The notes under the pieces: generated by a model
What the model was told of the DNA's origin: nothing
Seen by the model: only the letters and a program-made list of their open reading frames with translations
Databases searched by the model: none
Translations under genes and position numbers: made by a program
From: Atrichornis clamosus
Taxonomy: Eukaryota > Chordata > Aves > Passeriformes > Menuridae
Assembly (NCBI GenBank): GCA_013400975.1
Contig: WBMZ01014043.1
Location: forward strand, 1 to 64,000
Reading direction: 5' to 3'
DNA length: 64,000 nt
Shown here: piece after piece, positions 9,776 through 21,900 of the stretch
Layout: each line of letters opens with the position of its first letter
Numbering within the stretch: position 1 is the first letter of the stretch

Positions 9776-10140
9776 TTACTGGGATATGAAGAGAATACAA
9801 GCTCCTACACCCAATGAAAGATAATTTACAGTGCCAATATTTACTCTGAGTAGTGTCATGATACAGAAATGACATTACATTGCAATGCATCAAAAACCTG
9901 AACATTCATGTTTCATTGTTTATCAATTACAGATACGTTTATATTTTATGTGCATACCATTGTCTTGTAACTGTCCTTATTTGGAAAAGAATGTGGTTTT
10001 TTTTTTTAATCCATGAGAGTGCCTTACAGATCTGTATTAAATTCAAATGCACATTTAAAAAGGGAATTAAAAATTACTTCACTTTATTTGGTTTACTGTT
10101 ATCTTTAAAGTGAGAGACTCTTAGCACACTGTGTGTAATG

Positions 10141-13100
10141 TTTCAAATCTGCAACAATTGTGAAGAGTGTATTGCAGTTGCTTCGAAAGAAAAAGAAATA
10201 TTAACTCTTGAAGTCTCAATTCAAATCATAACATGCTTGATGATTTTTGGCCAAAGGGTTCCTCCTATCTTTACTAACTCACAAATAGCTGTTCTCTGTA
10301 TTACTCATCTGTGTATTAACTGATGGGGAAGTCTCTGGTCTCTGCAAGAATACTAAGGGTTAATGACAGATTTATGATTTAGACTTAAACCTGCTGAAGC
10401 TTGCTGTCAGATGATTGCCACCTGCATGGACAAGTTTGGCCCAGGAAAAGAACTTCAGTTCAGGAGAGGGCAGCAGTATTTACGCTGTACCAGAGGTGGT
10501 CTCATGTTTTGGATGCCAATGCTCCCAGTGGGATCTAGCTCAAGATAACTCATTTCCATTCAATTTTATGGAATCTTGTATGGTTCACATACAGCACGTG
10601 CATCATTTTTATAAAATTAAGGTATCAATGAAAATCATTTTCCAGTATATAGCACACTTGCTAGAACCTCTGCTGAACCAGAATTTCTTCCAAGCTATAG
10701 TGAGAAATGGATGAGCATTGGTTACTGATGAACTGTGGACAAAATCATTTTACTTTCTGCCAAATAGAAATGAAATGCAGATATATGAAAGTATGTTTCA
10801 GCACTTTGTGTCTAACAATATGTAACTTACTAAGATTAAAGGTTTTATTCAAATTTTCTGAAAACTGGGGTGTAGAAGATCTACACTGCACTGAAAACAT
10901 CTTAGTAAAATAATGTCGTAATGCACTTCAATTTACCATAAAAGAATGATTTTGTGGGTGAAACTGAGTCCCATTAGTGATAGATTAACACCTGAAGACA
11001 AAAGTATAAGCTTTAAATAGAAAAGCTTTTTCCTCTGCATTTTAAAAAGTAGTTTATTCCATATAAATTGTGTAAAAAAGAAGTAGCTCCTGCTCAGGAT
11101 ATAATTCTCATGCATTTCTGGCAAACACAATGTTTAAACCATACCAGTAAGAATTATCTCTCTTTGGATTAGCAGTTTACTCTTAATCTTCTAAAGTACT
11201 CTGAAGATGTCAAGGGCTGTAATCATCCTTGTTATTATTATTGTGCATCTTTTTTTCACAAATATAATACAGTCCATAACAGTAACTGAGGATAACTTTA
11301 AATGGTGAATAATTGACTGAAACTTCTGGATCCAAACACCTACCCAACATCTAAATGAAGAAGAAGAAGAGTGATATGTGCTTGCCCCACTTCCATTTTA
11401 GATATATGAACATAAACCTTGAACAACATGTTATAGGGCACGTACAGTGGCGATAATTGACTGTACAAAACCTCCAGAACATTGAAAACCTGTCCCAGCC
11501 TCCTTTTCAGTTCTCGTGTGTTGCCATTGAAGAAATATATCAAGTTTCCTTATTTCATTCTACTTACAGTATTTATTGCTCTCTGTTACATTCTGCCCAT
11601 CATGATCTTCAGATGTAGTTAATGTTTTTCTACTTTGAAAATGGTGGATGCACAAGCAACACCTCAAAATAGCTATTTTAATATATTATTAGATTAATAG
11701 CTTTAGCTGTCAGTGGTTGGGAGGGGATTTGTTTGTGGTTTTCACTCCCACTTCAAAAAGCCCAACAGAATAGAGGGAGAGGTTTGTTCTGTTTAACTAA
11801 TAGAATTAATAATCTAGTTTACCACTCATTACATTTTGCATAACTATCAATCTGAGAGCTGTGGGCTGCTCTAATACCGCGAAGGGGGTAATCTGAAGGA
11901 GATGACAATGTTCAAGGTTCACAGGAAATCTCTGAAGGCAGAGAAAATGCCACATCTTGAAATAAATCCCTGCATGATTGACTTCCCTATTTCTGCCTTT
12001 CCTCTTCTTTTTTTTTTTGTTTTGTTTTTTCCCCCACAGGGAAGAAGAACCACTCAAGACAGTTAATTCAGTTTGTGTTGCAGTTGGAGCTCCACTTTCT
12101 GCTTCCCATGGATTCTCCTAGTAGCTGTAAAATTTTCCCCTTTGATCTTAGAGCTGGCTGAAAACTGAGTCCTCCATACCAGTTCTGTATTTCTTCACAT
12201 ATTTTGCTTTTTGCTACTCTCTTTTCCCAGTGGTGTCAGAAATAACATACTGGCCATAGAGAAGATTTTCTGAAATCCAGGAGGAAGCTTGACTTCTGAG
12301 CATATTTCAAGTGAAATTGTTACTTCTATTAATCTTTGTGCCCTTGATCAGAATGCAGAAAGTAGAATTATTAACAGTCTTCTGTGGAAGTTTTTCAGCT
12401 GTAATAGTTACCAAATATAGAAGAACAAAATTTCTCTGGAAATGAGTATTTTTTAATTAGACAAGCTGATATAATCAGAAAAAGTCCTTTCATTGGTCTG
12501 AGCCATTTGTGTTTGCATGGAGTAGTTCGGCCCTGTCCATATCTTCATGTTTTCTTACATAAGCTTATTGATGTTATCTTTCATACTCAGGTGTGACAGC
12601 CAGCTTCACTGCTTCTGTCTGAAAGTTCCAATCACTGGTATGGCCATGCACTCTGGTAGCACTTCAGGCTTGGGCAGAATTTACTGTCTGACACGTGAGA
12701 GTCATTTAACAAGTACACTTTCATAATAGCTTTCATTTCTAGCTACTTTCATTTCTTGATGTGCTTTGTTAACTCTTTTTTTCATAGCCATCTAATCTAG
12801 CTTCAGTAACCTTGTGAAGTTTACCTAAACGCAGGCCTTTACCAGGAGCTATAAGAGCAATGGGTGTGATTTAGTTATTCTTTTCTGCTCATGTAATCTT
12901 AATAGTACCATGGCTGTACTTATACCATTGCACATTAGTTTTGCCTTACTGTGTTTTCTGTACAGCAAAGAGCTAAACAGAGGTAAGGCAATTTTATACA
13001 CCATCAATGCGTCTTTACCATTACCTTAACGTACTGGACCAAACCTGTGTCAGATACTGAGAACAAAGTGGTAGGATGCTTAAGTTTTGCTCATCTTGCT

Positions 13101-16100
13101 CCATACTGCATGGAGATGCTGTCAGTAAGGAGACATTTTGAAGATCTTTACTGCATTTTCTCCTTGCACTTTTCATGTGAGAAAAGCTATTGATTTCACC
13201 ACTGTTCAAATCTCTGCAATTATTTGGTAGTTTTTTTTAATAGTGGATCCATTTGAAGACTCAAGTTATATGAACATCACAACAGCTGCATGAGATAAGA
13301 CAGTAACACACTGGGAGAGGGTGCTTCATTGGGAGGAGAGTAAGACAGACATATATTCTAGGGATTCTCCTCTATCAATACTCCTCTGGGCTATTTCATT
13401 TTATGAGGAAGAAGAGAGAAATAAACATTTCACAATGCTGAAAAACATGGTGGTGGAATTCTGCACTTCCTGGATGTCTGCATAAACCTACACTTTATCA
13501 GACATTTCTCTTAAAAGAATTTCCTTTGCAGTAGTATGTTCAGAAGTGGTGGTGGAATTGTTGCTGTTAGTGTACCTAGTGTCAGTGCTTGTGTCGGTAC
13601 ATGGCAATAAATATATTGCTAGAGAGGAATAGAACATTCTGAAGTTGTTATATGCCATTAAATTAGTAATTAGGGAAATTTGGTTTATGGCATTAGTTTT
13701 AATTCAGTTTTTGGTACAAAGTTTTGCTTAAGTTTTGACAGTCCTGTATGGTTTCTTGGCATTTAGAGATTCATGGGCAGAAAACCGTAAAGGTGTAAAA
13801 GCTTCTCAGGTGGGGCATACTTAAACATGACATCTTTATGAATAAGTTGTGCACAAATAGGAAGAGAAAAAAAATCCAAACATGGAAGAGGTCAAACAGT
13901 TACTTCTATTACCAGTTGGAGAGATATTAAGTTTCAAACAGAAATTGGTTGGCAGCTTGCCAAAATAACTGTTTAATCTGCAACATGATCAGACACTAGA
14001 ACCATTTTGGAAGTGCAGGAAAAAGAGACAATATTGAATTAAAGCAGTGGTGACAATAGCTCTCTGTATTTTGAACATACCCAAAAATGTATTGCTGTTG
14101 TCCTCTTGTAATAGCAAGTCTTTCATAAGTTAAATTCACAGGGAAAGGAGTAAGAGTGTTATGCAGTCTTTTGACTTAGTAAAGCTCTTTCTGGTCCTGG
14201 TTTATATATTTTGTCTAATTATAGGAAAATTGAATCACATTTTATTCTCACTTAAATTACCACAAACCACATATTACTTTCATGGGTATATTCAAGGCAG
14301 AAGTGTTACTTGATTTACAAATAGAGCCCATTTAAGTCACATCAATTAAGTCACATTTGACTCCCAAATGTAATCTTTTAAATATACATATCTATTCTAG
14401 CATTTATCTATGACCTATGCTTTTCAAATTAATTACAAGTGTTTGTGTTGTTCCTGGCAATCACAGTTGCTGTGGTCGACTGGGTGGGGGACATGTTTAT
14501 TTCTTTCTTATTCGTGCAAGGTCTTCCATCCATCTCTAATTCCAGTGGCTGTAACTTGTGATAGACATGAACATGGGTCTCAAGGTGAGTGGGTTTGCCT
14601 TAGGGTGATTTTATCCTTAGGTGGCTGAGATATCAGAAGGTGGTGATAGGAAATTACACTTACACCAAAGAACTTTTAGCAGTTGACACCTATTGTGCTG
14701 AAGCTTCTGGATGAAGGCTTTAAGTAATATTATCTACCAAGTCATCAAGGTTCTGCTAACGCTGATTTTGTGTTTTCTTGTTTGCTGGAGCCAGAAAATG
14801 TAATTTCGTTTTCTAGTGGAGGTATGGATGGAAACTTGTTATAAAAATGATGGAGGTTAAATGATAGAAGGAGGATATTCTCAGAACTTTTTGCAAACTC
14901 TGAGATGATTTTTACAGTTAGTAAGACTTTCTTACTAGATAAAGTTTTCTTACTGTTCAATGGGTTATCAAGTTTTAGAACTCCAACCAAAACTCTTTCT
15001 TTTCAGCTGGACAAAGGCTGTGTCTTCATCTCTTAGATTTAACACTACTTTGGCCATCTACTCTTTCTGAAAACTAGCATAATCCAATGACAGCATGAAA
15101 AGTCAGAACCACATTCTGCTCTTTTTCTGCCCTTTCCTCTAGCTATTCAACCTTGGGCCTACCTATTTAAGTCTATATATCTCAATTTCACACCTAGAAG
15201 GTGACAATATGTCTAATTAACCATTAAGCTAAACAAATGCAGAAAAGTCTTATAAGACATATAACTGTGTAATTTGTCAAGAATTTTAACCTGCTCCACA
15301 ATGGGCCTATTAAGATTATCTATCTCTTTGGTAACTTTTAACACAAAGATATGAATGCATGATTGTAGCCTACTGTATTCCAGATATTATTTAGATCACA
15401 TTTTGATTTTTTAAATGAGATGGTAGCTTTCCTGTTCAGGAAACTCCTTGTCATGGTTCTACAAAGCTATTCTATCTTTCTGGTCCTCCAGTCAAATTTT
15501 CACAACTGTAGTTCTTACCCTCTGTGATTTAGTGTAGGGATCTGGATACCTGGCTTTTTTTCTTATTGATCTCTTTACAGCTAATGCAAAGGAACCTCTG
15601 GTCATGCTATAATCTTATTCTTCTTTGAACAAAAAACCAGTAGATTTTTTGCTGTGAGAAGTTTGTTTTGTCCAAGCTTTCTTCAGTGATCTAGAATTCA
15701 GTACTTAACGGTCACCAGATGGTCAGCAAATGCACTGAATTCTATGCTATTATCTTTATGTGTAAACTAGAAACTGCAAACAGTAAATCCTGTGTGGCAT
15801 AGTACCTAGTCACACACAATTTCTCTTTTAGGTCATGGTGCCATTGGTATCTTTTCCAAAATCATAAAGTCTCTTGAGGTGAGTTCTGTTATTGTGATTG
15901 CTGAACACTGTAAGGTGCAGTATGAAATTGTGTCATACAGTATGAAGTTCTCATTTGACTAGAAATTTCTCATGGCTGTATTCAAGTACAATTGCAAGCA
16001 ACACATTACATTTAATTTATTACTAAAATTTGAGTCCAAGATACCTACACTTGTGTAGTGGTTGTGGTTTCGTGGCTTATAACCTCAGTTAACTTCTCAA

Positions 16101-17940
16101 GTTTACTGTAATGAGGAAGTAAATTATTTTATGTAGGAATGTGTCTGCTAATCTTAACTATGTAAAGTGTTCTCCATTGGGCAAACAGATGCAATAAGGA
16201 ATATATAGATGTTAAGTCTTTCTTCATGGCATATTATACCTTGAAAAGCTCAAGTTATTTACTTCTAGGTTATTAGCAGTGTTTGCCTTAAGCTGTTCTA
16301 CCTGCTCACCTTCTTTAGGTCACTCTTTAGGATGCATTTCCTATCCCTGAGCATCTCTGAGAACAGATCTCTTGCAGTTCAGCAATGATCTTTCAAAGAC
16401 TGTTTCAAGAGAGCAAAAATAAGGTACATCTCATAACCAGGTATCGTGTATGTTTTTTTGATATCTTTTTCTTGTTGCCTCAGGGAATAAGTGCATTCAG
16501 AATCGAAACTCAAACCTTTCTTGGCTGTGCAGCGGAGTAGCCCTTGCTACTTTTGCATATTTAGGCAGCCCCTTGACAGTGTTTCAAATGAAAATGTGAC
16601 AGATGATGAACGACACACAGACATCTCATATGTTTTCATATTAAAAAAAGGTACTATTGTTTCAAAACAGCAAAACTCTTTTATCTCATGAAGAAACTTC
16701 AATAGCTCTATGAAAGATTTGGTTGCTTAAAAAAGTTGGTGAGTGTGCCCATATGTTTTCGTATGATTCTTTTATGATGCTGGCCAGTGGTGATGAAATT
16801 AGCATGTTTTGATCTATATACAAGATGTTCAGAAAGAACTTGAAAGGAGTAGTTAGGAAAATCCAAGTGCTGAAACATTTAAGATGTATTTTCTGGTCTC
16901 ACTTTCGTGTGATTGTCAGCCAGGGACTATCATGATTAAGGTAGCTTGCCAATTGCCTGCCACAAATACAATATTTATTGCTGTAGTGGGGATTTCCTAT
17001 CAGAGATCTGAAGACGGACTTTTATATATTATTTCTCCTAGGTAACCATTCAAATCAGCAGAAGAAATCTGATAGTAAGGTAAAAAATAATCAAAAGATA
17101 TGTATTTTTGATCTTTGGGTTTATTTGAACTTCATTTTTTTTGTTCAGGTTTTCCTTCACATGGCTGAAAAAAAGGTGAAGGAAATTGGCTGATGTTCTG
17201 CTTTTTTATACAAACTGATAACTGTTTAATTATATTAAAATTAATGTATTTTGCTACTGACTTATGAGGTATAACATTTATTTTTTCATGCTACCAGAAA
17301 GTAGATATAGTTTTGCAGGAAATTAATTATAGTTTCATGAAATACAGGTTCACAGGAAATTAATTTCTTTTAAGTCTGTTGGAAATACATGGGAATACTC
17401 ATCTAATCAAATCATAATTGGCTAACATTTCTGCTCCTCTTTTCCTAAGACAGAAATAGACAATGTTCCAAAGCACTGAGAATGACAGGATGGGGTTAAC
17501 ATATTGTGAACAATTCCCAGACCCATGTACCTAGTATTTGCCGAAACTATGCTCTCCAAGCAGTTTATTCCCTCCAAAGGTTGATCTGCCAGTCATAAGT
17601 TATTCTTCTGTGTACATAACCTCCTGTCTTCCCTTCATAAGCACATTCACGAGCAAATCAGGTCTTCCTAATTATCCATTTTTACGTATTTTTAGAAACT
17701 ACAGTCTGAATTCCTTGTTTAACCAGCATCTCCTGTTTCATTGGAGAGACCTGGACTTTTCTGATGAAGACTATACCCCTGTTGCTTGTATTGTTTAGTG
17801 TTTGCTGTCAGAGGCAGCTCTGGATTTTGAACAGCTGCCCCTGCTTTGACATCTTCCTGCTCCAAAGGAAAGCATTGCCTTGCCTCCCAAGACATGCCAA
17901 ATCCCTCACCCAGTGTGGCTACCTTTGCCTGCAGCACTAG
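10141..17940. other. Non-coding desert, segment 1
   Basis: About 7.8 kb of AT-rich single-copy-looking DNA. I find no gene, no recognisable transposable element and no RNA gene. Small features are a paired TTAAGTCACAT (14332-14342 and 14346-14356) and a paired CAGGAAATTAATT (17316-17328 and 17353-17365). All open frames here are under 100 codons and lack recognisable motifs. Confidence 0.55.
17316..17365. repeat. 13-base direct repeat CAGGAAATTAATT, two copies
   Basis: Exact copies lie at 17316-17328 and 17353-17365, 37 bases apart start to start. Either a small local duplication or paired binding sites. Confidence 0.6.
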
Positions 17941-18130
17941 CACGGCGTTTCAGGGCGAGGAGCTGCAGCTGAGGCAGGTGAAGGAGCGAGGCTGGGAAGC
18001 TCGGAGTGCCTGAGTACGAGCCGTGTGCTGAGGGGCTGAGGGCAGCAAAGGTGTGTGCGCAGGAAGGGCAGGCAATGGCAGCCGGAGCTAAGGCTGCGTT
18101 CCTACCATTGGGCCCTTGGTTACGTAGCTG
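17941..18130. other. Small GC- and CpG-rich patch in the desert
   Basis: By hand count, 17941-18120 is about 64% GC (G far above C) with 10 CpG, an observed/expected ratio near 0.6, while the flanks are AT-rich and CpG-poor. It is too short for a standard CpG island but could be an orphan promoter, an unmethylated enhancer or the remnant of an insertion. No open frame in it is convincing. Confidence 0.5.
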
Positions 18131-18917
18131 GGAAGCAGGTTCAGGAACTGTCTGGTCTGACACAGAGCTCATTGCCTGGCTATCCTTAAAAGGCAGATGA
18201 ATTTTTTTATTGAAAAGTGTTCAGTAGAATGTTCGCTTCCCATATTCTCTGAGTTACAGCACCCGAGGCCTCTCGTAGTACAAGTTTTCATACACCTGTA
18301 TTTTATTTGCCAGCTAAATAGTCAAAAAGGTGATTACTGGCAAACATAGTGGTGTTCTTCTCACATTCTACAAACTATATGGGGAACACAAGTTTATTTG
18401 ATAGAGAATGCCGATTGAACTACAGTTTTATGGTAATGGGGTTCTTTTGTCACCAATGTCTGATTACACAAAAACCTAAGCACTTTGGACTATATATTCC
18501 ATCCTGGTCTGGCACATTCTCTCATAGATAAAATAAACTATCAGAGTTATTAATTTCTGTAGTTTTTCATGTCTATAATTTACATTTAAAATTTCCTAAA
18601 TCCCTTTGATGGTTCTATAGTACATTAATGTTTTTTAATATTAAAAAAGCTTTTGTTTCAATAAATTATTATTTTATTTTGAAGCATAAATATATCAGTA
18701 AACACAAGCGTGGGAATATTATGTTTCATATCTGAGTTAATATCTGATTGTGTCCAACGCGAAGACAAATTTTGCAAGAAGGTATTTCAACAGGAAGGCA
18801 TGAAAGGACACACACTGTAGAGGCATTAGCAAGAGCTTCAGTTGCACTGAGAACTTTAGCTGCCTATGATGCATTGTAGCAAACTCATAAAGCATGATGT
18901 ACAATGCCTTTTTTTAA

Positions 18918-18947
18918 TCATCATAATCATCATCATCACCATCATTA
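18918..18947. repeat. ATC trinucleotide microsatellite
   Basis: Imperfect repetition of TCA/ATC units with two single-base interruptions. Confidence 0.75.
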
Positions 18948-21900
18948 TCCTGGCTTTCATCTTTTTAAAGAACTCCATTTAAAAGTTACACTTCCTCTTG
19001 CTAGATTAAAACTGTCATGGTAGAAAAGGTACAGGTTCTAGGCATGTAGATAGGAAAAATCAGGAAAGATTGGAAAAAAATTTTCGTCTACTATAATTAC
19101 TAAGATAACTATTTTCTTCCTTTACCTGCTTTTTTCTTTCTATTTTTAGTAGACTTACATCATCTCATCACATTATGAGTAGTTTTCCTGCTCCCAAAGG
19201 GCCAATGATAATGTCAATTTACTGCTTTCTAATTTCCTGGAACTGAGTATCTTGCCAGTAAGGTGAAGGAGAAAGTTACATTAAGAGAATGCTGTATTTT
19301 TAGTAAAATTTGAAAAGTGGTGGGCAAATAATTATGCCATTTTAAATACAGCAAGAACCAAGACGGGGCAAAAAAGAGATGTTTCTGTCAGAGACACAAA
19401 CTTGTGGCCAAATCTGTGATGTGCTTACACTGGTGCACAACAATAGCAATTTAAAAAAAAAAGGAAAACAGGCTAATTTCACACAGATGGGAAAATCCCA
19501 TCAGCTCTGATAGGGTGCAAAAATAATGAGTAGCCTGAGGTAGGGCTTTGTAACACATCTGCTGTAATTCTGTATCACTCAGAACTCCACCTTTCACAGA
19601 AATCCTTTCCCAGTCTTCAGGGTAAATGCCAGTAAAGGACATGGCATTTGATAGCATGCCTTTCTAGAGGAATAGATGGTATTCTAAAGAACCGGAGATT
19701 CTTAAAATGCTTGTCACATCAGACATTATTTGTAAAATAGAAATCTCTCAAGCAATATTGTGAGACAAAATCAGTCCCCTTTAGCACACTGCCTGAGACT
19801 TCTGTACGTGGAAGGACAGTACAACATTAAGGAGGGTGCTCTCTTATCAGGTACCTGCAGTACTACTCCTGTAACCTTGAAAAGTGCAATCAAAAGGAAG
19901 AGTAAATCAGTAACTGTGTTGGTATCATGAATACTGTAAAGAGAGAGAGATAAACCCCATATTTAAACCGGGAATTATATTTTTTCCCAGTAAGAGTGCT
20001 GCTGCTATCAGAACAACTGATGATAAAGAAATGCTCAAGCAGAATTAGAGTAGTTCATTACTATAATTTTCCTCCAGCAAGGCTGAAACCCTATTCACAG
20101 AAAGTATAAAAGTATAGATCTTCATGGATGGAATGAACTAAATGCTGAACACACTTGGTAGGTGGAAATTGAGTTTATATGTTTCGGTGGTAGAATTTAT
20201 TCCCAGACAAAAAAAAAAAAGGAAAAAGCACCTGCAGCATGGGGCACTTGAGAACAGTCTGTATCCTGAAGAGAAGCATACACATAGCACAAATAATTTT
20301 TGTTAGTAGTGTCCCCTAGGAACAGTGCTTCCAGAGAGAACGAGAAGAATCTGTCAGTCAATCTCAATATCCTATGCAACGGCCAATGCCAGATGTGAAG
20401 GACAGAAGGTAGGACTAGGATAAGCATATAACGATATTCCCGCAGCACAGTTCTTTCGTCCTTCAACTTCTTTACTTCGCTATCAGTCATACCAGCTACA
20501 TTGTTGCTGTCTTAGTGTTCCTTAGTGCAGAAGTTCTTTTTTTTCTATTTTAATACTCCTTCTTCCTCCTTGATAGATATGTCAAGGGAGGAAAGGAGTA
20601 TAAAGAAATCAGGAAAGAAAAATAGTTCTCAGATATGCTTTCCATTCTAGAAAAATAAGAGTTTCTGAAAAATAAGATAGCAGTCTTTGCTCTATGGATT
20701 CAGATTTTAGAAAAGGGGCAGCCTATCTGTGGATAGGAAGAGGAATAATTCTCTCATCATTCAGCATTGTAAAGGTTCTTTACAACAACTTATTAAAGTA
20801 GTTTCAAACTTTTGTCTGGAGCTGACTTGATTCTTAGATGGCCTAAGGATCAAGAACATACAAAGATTGTTTAAAACCATCATTCCTCTGATTAGATTGA
20901 TTTCTGCAACTCAAGTTTCTTGAATAGATCCTAGATGTTAAAGATAAAGTAAAAAATATTTTGTATATTAAAGGTATAGCTTTTTGGCAAGAAGAATAAT
21001 ATCTTGATTCACCTATCAATACACAGCATTTAATTTTAAGATACATTTCCAGATGTAAGATTTGAACATTTCAAAATGTAAAAATATATTTGTCTTCAGA
21101 AAAAGATTAATTTATAACGTAATATAAAATCAACTGGTTTTCTTAGTTAATATGAAGTGCAAATGTATAAAAGAATAAAACATTTGTTTTGAATGTTACA
21201 CTGCCACCTAATGAAATAACTGTAAATTACATGAAAACATTTCATAGTTTTGTCACCTGTTTTTGGAAGTAGATTGTATAACACAGGATACAACTTCATT
21301 CTTAATAGAATTTATAATAATAGGAAAATAGTACCCTTATAAATTAGTTATCTATTTATAAAAATAAACAAATGTAATGGTTATGAATATTAATAATTAA
21401 TATTATTAATCATTTTTATATTTTAAAATTAGAGTTAGCTGATGATATGGCAAGCGGCTGGAAAAGAGTTCGTAATACAGATGACATTTAAATAAAACCA
21501 TGAACTAAATAAATACGGTGAATAAGGTTTTCTCTGAAGACATGAAGAAAAAACCCCCAAATTAAATGAAATTTAATTTCACACATCATAGTAGATTTTT
21601 TCTCTGGGTGTTATATAATCCTAAACACAGTATTTATAGTGACAGATGTTGTTTTCACCAACTGGTTCACATAAGATCCTAAATGAGTTTTAGGGACGAA
21701 GATACAGGGAGTAGAGGCACCTGGGCTCTGTTCACAGATATGCAGTGTAGTTCTTGAATAAACTTGAAAAGTCACTAAGGGAAAATCCTGCCCTACATCT
21801 ATCTGCATAAAAGTACTCAAACACAGCAGCACTGCTATGTGAATGCTGAAGTGGGATAAGGGATCCCCTAAGGGTTCATAGTGCTTCATTTTCTGGGACT

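Larger units (their letters stand above)
9232..10140 (+). other. FGF20 3'UTR with proximal and possible distal ends
   Basis: A canonical AATAAA lies at 9606-9611, followed by GT-rich TGTGTATGGCGTTTT, so cleavage near 9625 is likely. Beyond it lie an AU-rich element (9750-9780) and two weaker ATTAAA signals (10036-10041, 10066-10071) with TGTGTG downstream. A longer transcript ending near 10.1 kb is therefore possible. The true 3' end is not shown by sequence alone. Confidence 0.55.
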
